Source: VXRN01 sp963664365 (GTDB lineage Bacteria; Chloroflexota; Dehalococcoidia; Lucifugimonadales; UBA1123). Taken from it: a stretch of DNA of 64,000 bases. Below the pieces are notes generated by a model, which saw only the letters and a program-made list of their open reading frames with translations, did not search any database and was not told the DNA's origin. The stretch lies in NCBI GenBank assembly GCA_963664365.1, contig OY761144.1, positions 2,976,001-3,040,000 of the forward strand, read 5' to 3'. The translations under genes were made by a program, and so were the position numbers. Shown one piece after another: positions 36,391-44,767 of the stretch. Position 1 is the stretch's first letter, and every line of letters starts with the position of its first letter.

Positions 36391-36490
36391 CGCGTTCACT
36401 CCAGTGGGTGATTTGGGCATCTTACCATCTTTTCACAATTGGGTTCATCTTCCCGTTTTCGTGTAGAAGCTGTGTCAGATTGGCAGGAGG

Positions 36491-36545
36491 TGTCATCACC
36501 CTCACCCTAACCCTAACCCTAACCTTCAAGGGAGAGGGAATATTC
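36491..36545. repeat. R1 repeat with three CCCTAA units
   Basis: CCCTCACCCTAACCC is followed by two more CCCTAA hexamers and a CTTCAAGGGAGAGGGAATAT tail, then TTCGCGCTTTCGTGGCGCG. It looks like an R1 repeat with a local hexamer expansion. It lies in the 36391-36638 gap, which holds no gene. Confidence 0.6.
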
Positions 36546-36638
36546 GCGCTTTCGTGGCGCGCCTACTAAACTGCAGGCGCTCAACCGCTATCTGAGTATC
36601 GCAACATGAAATGGTCTAGGGTGATTACAATATAAGCC

Positions 36639-37805
36639 ATGCGAAATTACCTGACCCACTTGGAATGTACTTACTGCGGAGCCACGCTGTCGGCGGAGGA
36701 GCCGCAGAGACTGTGCCGCGAGTGCGGGAAGGTTCTCTATCCCCGGTACGATCTCGACGCTGCTGGCTCGGCGTTCGACCGCCGCGCTCTCAGAGACAGA
36801 CCCGCGAGCATGTGGCGCTATTTCGAGTTGATGCCGGTTCGCGACGAGGCGAACGTCGTAACTCTGGGCGAGGGCTTCACTCCGATTCTCAGGGCGGAAC
36901 GTTTGGGATCGGCTCTCGGCTGCTCGGACTTATACATAAAGGACGAGGGCCTTAATCCGACGGCGTCGTTCAAGGCGAGAGGGTTGTCAGCCGCAGTTTC
37001 AAAGGCGAAGGAGCTTGGAATAACCAGGATCACGATGCCGTCCGCGGGCAATGCCGCCGGAGCGATGACTTCATACGCGGCGAGGGCCGGAATCGAGGCG
37101 CGCGTCTTCATGCCCAAAGACGCTCCGGAAGCTAACCGCAAGGAGGTATCCATCACGGGCGGCGACCTGACGCTAATCGACGGCCTGATCAGCGACGCCG
37201 GCGTAATGAGTCGTGAGATTGCCGCCAGAGATGGCCTGTTCGATGTCTCGACTCTTCAGGAGCCGTATAGGGTGGAGGGCAAGAAGACGATGGGATACGA
37301 GATCGCGGAGCAGATGGGATGGAGTCTGCCAGATGCCATAGTCTATCCGACAGGCGGCGGGACGGGCATCGTGGGTATGTGGAAGGCGTTCGAGGAGATG
37401 GAGGCGATGGGATGGATCGACGACCGCAGGCCGAAGATGTTCGTGGTTCAGTCGGAAGGCTGCGCGCCGATGGTTCGAGCATTCGAGCAGGGGACGGAGT
37501 TCGCCGAACCGTGGGAAGACGCGCAGACAATGGCGGCTGGCATCCGAGTTCCGTCGGGGATCGGGGATTACCTGATATTGAGGGCTGTGCGAGAGAGTTC
37601 GGGCGGCGCGCTGACGGTGTCGGACGACGAGATACGCGAGTGTATAGGCAGGATAGCGCGGCTGGAGGGGATGTTCGTTTGTCCGGAAGGAGCGGCGACG
37701 GGGGCGGTGCTGGAGAAGCTGTTGGAATCCGGTCATCTCGACCCGGACGATACGATTTTGCTGCTGAACACGGGCTCAGGTCTGAAGTACCTGGAAGTTG
37801 TGTGA
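36639..37805 (+). CDS. thrC: Threonine synthase
   Basis: This 388-residue PLP enzyme converts O-phosphohomoserine to threonine. The N-terminus has a zinc-ribbon-like CTYCGATLSAEE and LCRECGKVLYPRYD, typical of class II/archaeal-type threonine synthases. The PLP lysine is in GLNPTASFKARGLS (about 111), the phosphate loop is PTGGGTGIVGM (about 230) and PSAGNAAGA is the substrate loop. Length fits. A TACAAT box lies only 7 bp before the ATG, so the message may be nearly leaderless. It is monocistronic, convergent with the NifU-like gene (stop codons abut). Confidence 0.93.
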   Translation: MRNYLTHLECTYCGATLSAEEPQRLCRECGKVLYPRYDLDAAGSAFDRRALRDRPASMWRYFELMPVRDEANVVTLGEGFTPILRAERLGSALGCSDLYIKDEGLNPTASFKARGLSAAVSKAKELGITRITMPSAGNAAGAMTSYAARAGIEARVFMPKDAPEANRKEVSITGGDLTLIDGLISDAGVMSREIAARDGLFDVSTLQEPYRVEGKKTMGYEIAEQMGWSLPDAIVYPTGGGTGIVGMWKAFEEMEAMGWIDDRRPKMFVVQSEGCAPMVRAFEQGTEFAEPWEDAQTMAAGIRVPSGIGDYLILRAVRESSGGALTVSDDEIRECIGRIARLEGMFVCPEGAATGAVLEKLLESGHLDPDDTILLLNTGSGLKYLEVV

Positions 37806-38051
37806 TCAGCGGACCTCGACCTCGCTGATGTAGGGCGCGAGGATGCCCACCGACGACTTGAGCATCATCTGGATCATGTCATGGGTCGGAACGCACTCGG
37901 GACATTCCTCGTTCACCCCAGGTGTGTACTCGACGGTGAGCTTGCCCGCCTTGGACTCGACGAAACGGACGGAGCCGCCCTCGGAGGCCGCGATGACTTG
38001 TATGTTGTCGATTACGCTCTGAAGTCCGGGGTCGATGTTGGCGGTGGTCAT
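37806..38051 (-). CDS. NifU C-terminal-like Fe-S scaffold domain protein
   Basis: This 81-residue protein matches the NifU C-terminal domain: DPGLQSVIDNIQVIAASEGGSVRF, then NEECPECVPTHDMIQMMLKS and a final GILAPYISEVEVR. The CPEC pair would bind a [4Fe-4S] cluster for delivery to client proteins. NifU-C proteins normally carry CxxC at this point, so the key residues are present. It is short for the Nfu family but complete for the domain. It is monocistronic; no other Fe-S assembly gene is nearby. Confidence 0.75.
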   Translation of the reverse strand: MTTANIDPGLQSVIDNIQVIAASEGGSVRFVESKAGKLTVEYTPGVNEECPECVPTHDMIQMMLKSSVGILAPYISEVEVR

Positions 38052-38179
38052 GTGGCGCTCCTGGTGAATGCGTCATTACATACTACCACTTTTGCAGGGA
38101 GTCGTGTTTGCTCTCAAGAGGTCTGCCTTGGAGTCCACGTGCTAGCCATGCAATCCCAGAGAGGGGACGGCGTACAGTG

Positions 38180-38208
38180 TTGCCGCCCCTTTGAAATATG
38201 ATTACAAT
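38180..38208 (+). promoter_or_regulatory. Promoter of the restriction-modification pair
   Basis: TTGCCG at 38180-38185 and TACAAT at 38203-38208 are separated by 17 bp, with a leader of about 56 nt to the GTG at 38271. The rest of the 38052-38270 gap is featureless. Confidence 0.55.
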
Positions 38209-38270
38209 GTCCCGCAATCGGGCAGTTGGGTTAGTTTGCGGAGATTAGGCTATCCCATGGTGACTGAATC

Positions 38271-39518
38271 GTGACCACTGGAAGGACAGACCTTGACTCA
38301 GCCTCACAGAGTGACGAGCAGGCTGTGAGTTTTCCCTATGGCGGACGTCGCAATGGTCATCCTGCCCCGTTGTCAGCAGGCGACGGGCAAGTGCAGATGC
38401 CGCTGTGCGGAGAATTCGACGTCGATGATCCTGATTATCTGTCGAGACAAATCATCACGTACATCGGCAACAAGCGCGCGTTACTAGGCCATATCAACCG
38501 GGTTGTCGAAGACGTCAAACGGCAGTTGGGTAAGGAAAGATTGCGTGTCTTCGACGTGTTCAGCGGTTCTGGGGTCGTATCCCGATTTCTGAAGGCCCAC
38601 TCATCAACGCTGTTTAGCAACGACTTTGAGGACTACGCCGCCGTGATCGGGCGTTGCTATCTACGAAATCGAAGTGAAGTGGACTTCAAAGAACTGGCCG
38701 GCATTGTAGAGGAACTCAATCGCAAGGTTGACGATCCTGGGTTACCCCAAGGTTTTATTGAGGAACTGTACGCTCCAGCGGATGAAGACTGTATCACTAA
38801 ATTTGATCGAGTGTTTTACACACGAGACAATGCCAGACGCCTAGACAACTATCGCCGACATATCAGCACTGTGCCGAGCGACCTACAGGAATTGTTGATC
38901 GCGCCCCTTCTGAGCAAAGCATCAGTGCATTCAAATACGGCCGGGGTGTTCAAAGGCTTCTACAAGGATCGCCGAACCGGAATCGGCCATTTTGGAGGCA
39001 CAGGCTCAGACGCTCTTACCCGCATCAAAGGGAAGATTGTACTGGAGACGCCAGTTCTTAGTCGTTTCGAGTGTGAATATCAAGTAATGCAAGATGATGC
39101 CAACATGGCAGTCCGAAGAGTGAAAGACCTTGATCTCGCATACGTCGATCCTCCGTATAATCAGCATCCGTACGGATCAAACTACTTCATGCTCAACTTG
39201 CTGGTTCACTACAGAAGACCTTATCCTATCAGTCGAGTCTCCGGGATCCCTGTTGACTGGCAGCGCTCCCACTATAACGTTAAATCCCAGTCGCTCAGGG
39301 CGATGACAGACCTTCTCCATTCTCTTGATTCCAAATTCATCCTCGTATCATTCAATAATGAAGGATTCATCACTCCGCTCGCAATGCTCAACCTGTTAAA
39401 GAATATTGGCAGAGTGAAAGTATTGGAGGCTCCGTATAATACTTTCCGCGGGAGCAGGAATCTCAGGAACCGCCCGATTCATGTGACTGAGCAACTGTTC
39501 CTCGTCGAGAGAAAGTGA
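38271..39518 (+). CDS. D12-class DNA N6-adenine methyltransferase
   Basis: This 415-residue methyltransferase has motif I RVFDVFSGSGVVSRFL (about 93-108), ITYIGNKRALLGHINRV near residue 62 (the AdoMet/phosphate loop region typical of Dam/D12 enzymes) and the catalytic motif DLAYVDPPYNQHPYG (DPPY, about 293). The GTG at 38271 may not be the true start; the ATG at 38397 would remove 42 residues that are not conserved in the family. It is followed after 7 bp by an EcoRI-like endonuclease, so it is the protecting enzyme. A GAATTC site lies within its own coding region (38412-38417). The two genes are AT-richer than neighbouring genes. Confidence 0.9.
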   Translation: MTTGRTDLDSASQSDEQAVSFPYGGRRNGHPAPLSAGDGQVQMPLCGEFDVDDPDYLSRQIITYIGNKRALLGHINRVVEDVKRQLGKERLRVFDVFSGSGVVSRFLKAHSSTLFSNDFEDYAAVIGRCYLRNRSEVDFKELAGIVEELNRKVDDPGLPQGFIEELYAPADEDCITKFDRVFYTRDNARRLDNYRRHISTVPSDLQELLIAPLLSKASVHSNTAGVFKGFYKDRRTGIGHFGGTGSDALTRIKGKIVLETPVLSRFECEYQVMQDDANMAVRRVKDLDLAYVDPPYNQHPYGSNYFMLNLLVHYRRPYPISRVSGIPVDWQRSHYNVKSQSLRAMTDLLHSLDSKFILVSFNNEGFITPLAMLNLLKNIGRVKVLEAPYNTFRGSRNLRNRPIHVTEQLFLVERK

Positions 39519-39525
39519 GGGCAGA

Positions 39526-40248
39526 ATGGCACGCAAGGCGCAACTCCGAAAGCTGCGTACAAACACTGTCATAAATGCCACCTCCAAACAGCAGGAGACT
39601 GCGGTAATCAAGGCACTGCATCTTGTTGTGGATAAACTCCAGGACGAGTTCGGCACACGAATTTCACTGGTTCACGAGAAGCAGTGGCATCTCAGCAGAA
39701 TCGTGGCGGAGCTTAGACACACTTACCCCGATGTCGACTTTCACTACCACTTCGAAAACACAAACATCCGTCCAGATGGGGGCATTCTCTATATTGAGGG
39801 CAAGCCCGGCGACCAACTGACTTATCCTATACTGATTTCCGAGGTTAAGAACCAAGGTACAAACGACAGCCGTGTACGTGAGGGGTTACCGAGGCAGGCA
39901 AGGGGCAACGCGATTGAGAGGCTGGGAAAGAATCTGATTGGACTCAGAACGGCATTGATGCGAGAGAGCATCTTCCCGTTTGTATGCTTCGGGTATGGCT
40001 GCGACTTTGAGGACGTGTCTTCGATTCTAGATCGCGTGTCCACTATGGCGATGTTCGGTCAGTTGAATACCACTTATTTGCATAGCCAAGGGGATGGCAG
40101 ATTCAACCGGGGAAGTTTCTACTTCCGAGAGAATGAGTGGTCGGTTGAGGAGATGTTTGAGGTTATGCAGGACATAGCAGTGAGGTCTATCCTGTACTAT
40201 TTTTCAAAGTACCGTGAGGATCACTTCCGTTCAACGGATGATGAGTAG
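39526..40248 (+). CDS. EcoRI-like type II restriction endonuclease
   Basis: This 240-residue protein aligns with EcoRI by eye. Catalytic residues: Asp84 in IRPDGGILYIE, Glu106 and Lys108 in ILISEVKNQG, the same spacing type as Asp91/Glu111/Lys113 of EcoRI. The recognition loop is also kept: RGNAIERLGKN here against GNAIERSHKN in EcoRI, including the Asn, Ala, Glu and Arg residues that contact GAATTC. Later similarity covers ESIFPFVCFGYG. Specificity for GAATTC is therefore likely. It lies 7 bp after a methyltransferase gene. Its 3' end overlaps the convergent ubiE gene by 62 bp. Confidence 0.9.
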   Translation: MARKAQLRKLRTNTVINATSKQQETAVIKALHLVVDKLQDEFGTRISLVHEKQWHLSRIVAELRHTYPDVDFHYHFENTNIRPDGGILYIEGKPGDQLTYPILISEVKNQGTNDSRVREGLPRQARGNAIERLGKNLIGLRTALMRESIFPFVCFGYGCDFEDVSSILDRVSTMAMFGQLNTTYLHSQGDGRFNRGSFYFRENEWSVEEMFEVMQDIAVRSILYYFSKYREDHFRSTDDE

Positions 40249-40963
40249 GTTTTTGGGCGATGTGGATTGCTGCGGTTCCTAGGGCAAGTTGGATGCAGGC
40301 GGTTAACTTTAGGCCGGCGTTCTCCATGGCTTGGGATAGTTCTTGGGCGGACATGAAGCCTTGCGCGGACTGGGGGAGGTAGGTGTACGCTTCGCGGTCT
40401 CCGGCGAGGAGCGCGCCGAGCCAAGGGGTGACGTATCTGAAGTGGAGTCGCGCCATTCGGCTCACGGGGCCTCGACCGTCCTGGCGGACTATCTCGAGGG
40501 ACACGACACGTCCGCCGGGTTGGACCACTCTTGCCATCTCTCTGAGTGCCCTGGGAACGTCTATGAAGTTCCTGATGCCGAAGCCGACGGTGGCACAGAT
40601 GAAGCTGTCGTCCGGGAAGGGAAGATCGTGGGCGTCTCCCTCAACGAACGAGACGGCGCCGCGGACTCCCTGACGTTCGGATTTTTCGACTCCAAGTTGC
40701 ATCATCTCGCGGGTGAAATCGAGTCCGACGACGGAAGAGACTTCGGGCCTTCGGGCTAGGTCGAATGCGAAATCCCCGGTTCCGGTGGCTATGTCGAGGG
40801 CTGCGCCCGAAAGTCCTTCGACGGCCATTGCCGCCGCCCGCCGTCGCCAGTTGTAGTGACGTCCTCCCGACATGACGGTGTTCAGGAGGTCGTAACGGCG
40901 CGAGATTCGGGCGAACATTCCGGCGACGTATCGGGCGCGACGGTCTCCCTTTAGCTGCGCCAA
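40187..40963 (-). CDS. ubiE: Demethylmenaquinone/ubiquinone methyltransferase family
   Basis: This 258-residue class I methyltransferase has the UbiE/MenG signature: FARISRRYDLLNTVMSGGRH at the N-terminus, motif I LDIATGTGDFAFDLARRP, DFTREMMQLG, and SFICATVGFGIRNFIDVPRA, which is highly specific for the family. It methylates the quinone precursor, probably menaquinone (menG role). It starts with TTG directly after the nnr stop (abutting). The last about 18 residues (THHPLNGSDPHGTLKNSTG) lie over the 3' end of the restriction gene and are not family-like, suggesting that the insertion of the R-M module rewrote the tail. Confidence 0.92.
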   Translation of the reverse strand: MAQLKGDRRARYVAGMFARISRRYDLLNTVMSGGRHYNWRRRAAAMAVEGLSGAALDIATGTGDFAFDLARRPEVSSVVGLDFTREMMQLGVEKSERQGVRGAVSFVEGDAHDLPFPDDSFICATVGFGIRNFIDVPRALREMARVVQPGGRVVSLEIVRQDGRGPVSRMARLHFRYVTPWLGALLAGDREAYTYLPQSAQGFMSAQELSQAMENAGLKLTACIQLALGTAAIHIAQKPTHHPLNGSDPHGTLKNSTG

Positions 40964-42511
40964 CTATCCGGCCTCGCGCAGGCCGCGGATTGCCCTTGGA
41001 AGCGCGGGCAGCAGGTCGCTTGCGAGTACGCCGGTGTCGCCTAATTCATCGCTCACCTTCTCGCCCGCGAGCGCGTGAAGATAGACTCCGAGTTGGGCGG
41101 CGTCTTTCAACGATAGTCCCTGGGCGAGCAGACCGGCGATTGCTCCGGCGAGCACGTCGCCGGTTCCAGCGGTTGCCAGCGCGGGGTTGGCGAACGGCGA
41201 CATCATGGCGGAACCGTCGGGATGGGCAACCACCGTGTGCGCTCCCTTCAGCACGACGGTCTTGTTCCAGTGGTCGGCGGATTCGAGCGCGGCTTCGATC
41301 CGCGAGATACTGCCGGAGTCTCGGGTCAGGCGCGACATTTCTCCGGGGTGCGGCGTTAGGATGGCCTTGGTCGTCCAGTGTTTCCACCACATAGATACTC
41401 GCGATAGGGTGTTTAGGCCGTCGGCGTCCACGACAGTCGGGGGAAGATCAGCACCCGATAGAAGAAGGCTCTCGGCCATTCTTCTGGTCTGTTTCGCCTG
41501 GCCCAGGCCGCAGCCGATCAGCAGGGCAGAGTATCCGTCGAGCGAATCCAGGATCGCGCTGGCGGCGTCGGGTGAGACTATCCCCGCGCTCGATTCGGGC
41601 AGCGGGAGGAAGGTAGGCTCGATTGCGCTGGGAGCGACCGATGACACGAGGCTCTCGGGTATCGCAATGGTGACCAGTCCTGCGCCGACTCTGCCTGCCG
41701 CCGCTGCCGCCAGGGGCGCGGCTCCGAGGAAGTTCCTCGATCCCGCTACGATCATCGCACGCCCGAAAGTTCCTTTGTGCGAGTCGGGCGGACGCTCGGG
41801 GAGTATCGAGCGCGCCCAGTCGTCGGTCATCAGCGACAGTTGCACATCGTCGTCGAGGCCGGGGGGCAGGCCGATGTCCGCGATCTCCAGACGCCCGGTG
41901 AAGTTCGCGCCCGGAAACTCAAGGTGGCCGCGCTTGGGGTATCCCAGCGCAGCGGTGACGTCAGGCGCGACGCATGTGGGATCGACCTCGCCGGTGTCGC
42001 AGTTCAGGCCAGTTGGAAGGTCGAGGGCCAGCAGCTTGGAATTCGGGTTTGCCGCCCTGATGTCTGAGAGCGCTGTTAAGATCGCTTCCAGAGCGCCGGA
42101 TATGGGTCTTGCGCGTCCCGTGCCGAGGATAGCGTCGATGACCAGGTGGGCGGAGCCAATATCTTCTTTCAAGGCTGATCGCTGCGGATCGTCCGACGCT
42201 CGGATCACGCCGACGCCCGCTTCTTGGGCATCGGCGAGCTTGGGGTCGTTCGGGCTGCGGTCGCGGCAGAGGTAGGCCGTCGTCGTCGCTCCCCATCGCC
42301 GGAGGTGGCGCGCGGTCACTAGGCCGTCGCCTCCGTTGTTGCCGGGGCCGATCAGAACGACAATACGGGCGCCGGTGAGCGGCCCGACCATGCGGCGGGC
42401 GATACGCGCGACGGCTAGACCGGCGTTCTCCATGAGGCTGTCGGTGGAGACGCCGGACTGCTCAGACCGGGCTTCGATCGTCCGCATCTGATCTGCGGTG
42501 ACAATCTTCAC
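40964..42511 (-). CDS. nnr: Bifunctional NAD(P)H-hydrate epimerase/dehydratase
   Basis: This 515-residue protein repairs damaged NAD(P)H. The N-terminal epimerase domain (about 1-215) has TADQMRTIEARSEQSGVSTD and VVLIGPGNNGGDGLVTARHL. The C-terminal ribokinase-like dehydratase domain (about 225-510) has HKGTFGRAMIVAGSRNFLGA, ILTPHPGEMSRLTR and NPALATAGTGDVLAGAIAGL with the catalytic GTGD. Both active sites look intact. It lies between an unassigned small gene and ubiE on the same strand with no gaps, so the three are co-transcribed. Confidence 0.95.
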   Translation of the reverse strand: MKIVTADQMRTIEARSEQSGVSTDSLMENAGLAVARIARRMVGPLTGARIVVLIGPGNNGGDGLVTARHLRRWGATTTAYLCRDRSPNDPKLADAQEAGVGVIRASDDPQRSALKEDIGSAHLVIDAILGTGRARPISGALEAILTALSDIRAANPNSKLLALDLPTGLNCDTGEVDPTCVAPDVTAALGYPKRGHLEFPGANFTGRLEIADIGLPPGLDDDVQLSLMTDDWARSILPERPPDSHKGTFGRAMIVAGSRNFLGAAPLAAAAAGRVGAGLVTIAIPESLVSSVAPSAIEPTFLPLPESSAGIVSPDAASAILDSLDGYSALLIGCGLGQAKQTRRMAESLLLSGADLPPTVVDADGLNTLSRVSMWWKHWTTKAILTPHPGEMSRLTRDSGSISRIEAALESADHWNKTVVLKGAHTVVAHPDGSAMMSPFANPALATAGTGDVLAGAIAGLLAQGLSLKDAAQLGVYLHALAGEKVSDELGDTGVLASDLLPALPRAIRGLREAG

Positions 42512-42515
42512 GGGG

Positions 42516-42953
42516 TCAGCCGCCCGCTTCCTGCTCGGCGACCCACTGGCGGGCGGCGGCTCTGGCGGCGTCGCGGTTCGGCGCGTTCAGCCCCCGCGTT
42601 CTGAGGTCTATCGCGGAGTCCACGGACGCTACGGACGTGATTTGCAATCCCTGGCGGTTCACTCGCTCTTCCATTCTTGCCCTGAATGTGTCGATGTCCT
42701 TGGCGAAGGCCAACTGCCAGCCTCGCGTCCTGTCGAAGGCGGGGTAGGTCTCGAGGACTCCGATTTCGTTGAACCGGTCCATGTACTGCGTATCCGCGAC
42801 CGATTCGCCCTCCCAGATGAAGATACGCATGTTGTTGGCCAAGTTGTACGCTCCGATAAGGTCGATGCTTGGAGGCGGGTTTCCCTGCCAGATGGTGGCC
42901 CAGAGTTCGGGGTCGCGTGTCCTGTCTGACGTGAAGATGGATACGAACAGCAT
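42516..42953 (-). CDS. Unassigned small protein in the nnr-ubiE operon
   Basis: This 145-residue protein starts at an ATG with GAGGTGA upstream. It begins MLFVSIFTSDRTRDPELWATIW and continues with YNLANNMRIFIWEGESVADTQYMDRF. A two-half alpha/beta pattern with a ferredoxin-like feel (dimeric alpha-beta-barrel, as in DUF3303) is possible, but I do not recognise the family with confidence. No metal or catalytic motif is seen. It ends 4 bp before the nnr start, so it shares the transcript. Confidence 0.7.
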   Translation of the reverse strand: MLFVSIFTSDRTRDPELWATIWQGNPPPSIDLIGAYNLANNMRIFIWEGESVADTQYMDRFNEIGVLETYPAFDRTRGWQLAFAKDIDTFRARMEERVNRQGLQITSVASVDSAIDLRTRGLNAPNRDAARAAARQWVAEQEAGG

Positions 42954-43153
42954 TTGTCACCTCGCTGTGTTTGGCTTTCTCGGGCTGACTTAAGTTCTGG
43001 ATTCCGGCCTTCGCCGGAATGACGGTTTGGTTGGTGTGGCTGCTACTTTAAGTCTAAGCGGACAGGGTACTAGTACCGTGTCCACATGTATTTTACAAAT
43101 ATAAGAAATTGGTTAGAATTGTGTATGATCCTATTAGGAGGACATACGAAGAC

Positions 43154-43624
43154 ATGCCTGCTCTCAAGTACAAGGTGGAGTTGAACGAGTCGGAGCGGAC
43201 ACAACTCAAGGAGATAGCGAATCGTGGCGAGACTTCGGCGCGTAAGGTCAAGCGAGCGCTGGTGTTGCTGAAGGCAGATGAAGGTCTGACCGACCGTGAT
43301 ATCGCCAGCGGACTATTGATAAGCGCACCCACGGTGGGACGTGTGCGCACGCGGTTTGTGAAGGAGGGACTCGACAGTGCAATCAATGAGCGACCTCGAC
43401 CGGGACAGAAGCGCAAGCTGAGCGGTAAGCAGGAAGCGCACCTTGTAGCTATCACCTGCAGCGCAGCGCCCGAAGGACACACGCGATGGTCTCTCCGGAT
43501 GCTTGCGGGCAAGGTGGTGGAGATGGGGTTCTCTGAGAGCATCTCGCCTGAGACGGTGCGCCGGATACTGAAAAAAACGAACTCAAGCCGTGGCAAAGGA
43601 AGGAGTGGTGCATTCCCAAAGTGA
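43154..43624 (+). CDS. IS630 transposase, OrfA, copy B
   Basis: This is identical in protein sequence to OrfA of copy A, read from the ATG at 43154. The seven-A slippery tract is at 43571-43577; a -1 slip after the second AAA codon gives AAC GAA CTC and joins OrfB in frame, producing a transposase of about 370 residues (DNA-binding domain first, DDE domain last). Confidence 0.88.
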   Translation: MPALKYKVELNESERTQLKEIANRGETSARKVKRALVLLKADEGLTDRDIASGLLISAPTVGRVRTRFVKEGLDSAINERPRPGQKRKLSGKQEAHLVAITCSAAPEGHTRWSLRMLAGKVVEMGFSESISPETVRRILKKTNSSRGKGRSGAFPK

Positions 43625-44262
43625 GTGGGGAGTTCGTGGCTCGGATGGAGGACGTGCTCGACCTCTACCAAGAAGACTATGACCCAGACCATCCAGTGGT
43701 CTGTTTCGATGAGACATCCAAGCAGTTGGTCAAGGATGTGAGACCGGCAATTGAGGCGAGGCCCGGACGAGTGGAACGCTATGACACCGAGTATAAGCGA
43801 AACGGCACCCGCAACCTGTTCATGTTCTGCGAACCCAAGGGCGGGTGGAGGCATGTCGAAGTGACCGAGCGTCGCACTGCTGTGGACTTCGCTCATCAGA
43901 TGCGCTGGCTGGTTGATGAGGCATACCCTCACGCTGGGGTGGTCAGGCTGGTGCTGGACAATCTCAACACCCACAAGCTCGGATCGCTCTACGAAGCGTT
44001 TGAGCCGTCCGAAGCGCGTCGTATAGCCAAACGCTTGGAGTTTCACTACACCCCGAATCATGGAAGTTGGCTGAACATGGCTGAGATCGAGTTCAGCGTC
44101 TTCAGCAGGCAGTGTCTGAGCTGTCGGATCGGCGATGAAGCAGCACTGAAAAGAGAGGTCTCTGCGCTGGAACGCGAGCGCAACAATGCTGCCGCAGTCA
44201 TAGACTGGCGGTTCTCCACCCAGGATGCTCGCACTAAACTCCAACATATCTACCCATCATAA
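43621..44262 (+). CDS. IS630 transposase, OrfB (DDE part), copy B
   Basis: This is identical to OrfB of copy A, with the DDE residues in CFDETSKQ, VLDNLNTHK and NMAEIEFSVF. A GTG start overlaps OrfA by 4 bp, but expression as the frameshift fusion is more likely. Both copies look intact, so the element may be active. Confidence 0.9.
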   Translation: MSGEFVARMEDVLDLYQEDYDPDHPVVCFDETSKQLVKDVRPAIEARPGRVERYDTEYKRNGTRNLFMFCEPKGGWRHVEVTERRTAVDFAHQMRWLVDEAYPHAGVVRLVLDNLNTHKLGSLYEAFEPSEARRIAKRLEFHYTPNHGSWLNMAEIEFSVFSRQCLSCRIGDEAALKREVSALERERNNAAAVIDWRFSTQDARTKLQHIYPS

Positions 44263-44278
44263 TTATGTGGACACACTA

Positions 44279-44677
44279 CTAGCTGCCGATTTTTCTTTGT
44301 AATATGTTGCCGTGTTTGCTGTCTCCGATTACCGACGCTACCGCGAAGTCTTTTGAGTGGCTCAGCGAAAGCGCGATTTGGGCGAGGCCGATGAGTTCGG
44401 CGCGCGCTTGCGCTGTCCCGTGAAGCTCGATTCTCGGCGCTTGGCCTCTACCGCGCACTATCTCTATGTCTCTCCAGCGTATGCCTCTGACTCCGGTGCC
44501 GAGCGCTTTCATCGCGGCCTCTTTTGCGGCGAACCGGCTCGCAAGCTGGGGCGCTCTGCCACGGCAGTACGCTATCTCGCGGCGGGTGTAGATTCGGCGC
44601 AGGAACCTATCGCCATAGAGTTCGTACACCCGCTTCACCCTGGCGATCTCGATGATGTCCACGCCGGTTATCAGCAC
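44279..44677 (-). CDS. acpS: Holo-[acyl-carrier-protein] synthase
   Basis: This 132-residue phosphopantetheinyl transferase activates acyl carrier protein. The start is a GTG (MLITGVDIIEIARVKRV), with the Mg-binding Asp in GVDIIEI (residue 7), RFAAKEAAMKALGTG with the Glu ligand (about 55) and LSLSHSKDFAVASV (catalytic region). Its TAG stop lies at the edge of IS630 copy B: the TA target duplication restores the stop codon, so the protein is unchanged. It begins a few bases inside the end of a short upstream frame of unclear status. Confidence 0.94.
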   Translation of the reverse strand: MLITGVDIIEIARVKRVYELYGDRFLRRIYTRREIAYCRGRAPQLASRFAAKEAAMKALGTGVRGIRWRDIEIVRGRGQAPRIELHGTAQARAELIGLAQIALSLSHSKDFAVASVIGDSKHGNILQRKIGS

Positions 44678-44767
44678 GTCTTGGCCTCGTTGCGCATGTC
44701 GTGGAGCATTATATCGAGAATGGCGCGGTTGGGAGAGGGCCGGTCACGCCGGCGGAGTTCAGCGGCG

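Larger units (their letters stand above)
43073..44279 (+). mobile_element. IS630-family insertion sequence, copy B (1207 bp)
   Basis: TA at 43071-43072 and 44280-44281 flank the element. Left end GTACCGTGTCCACATGTATT; right end is the complement of GTAGTGTGTCCACATAATTA. The element inserted exactly at the TA of the acpS stop codon, and the duplicated TA regenerated that TAG. Orientation is opposite to copy A; encoded proteins are identical. Confidence 0.93.

Noticed and set aside
34677..44279. Composite transposon carrying the restriction genes
   Set aside because: The bracketed block also holds thrC, ubiE and nnr, which are core genes, so co-transposition of the whole block is unlikely; inversion is the more plausible consequence.
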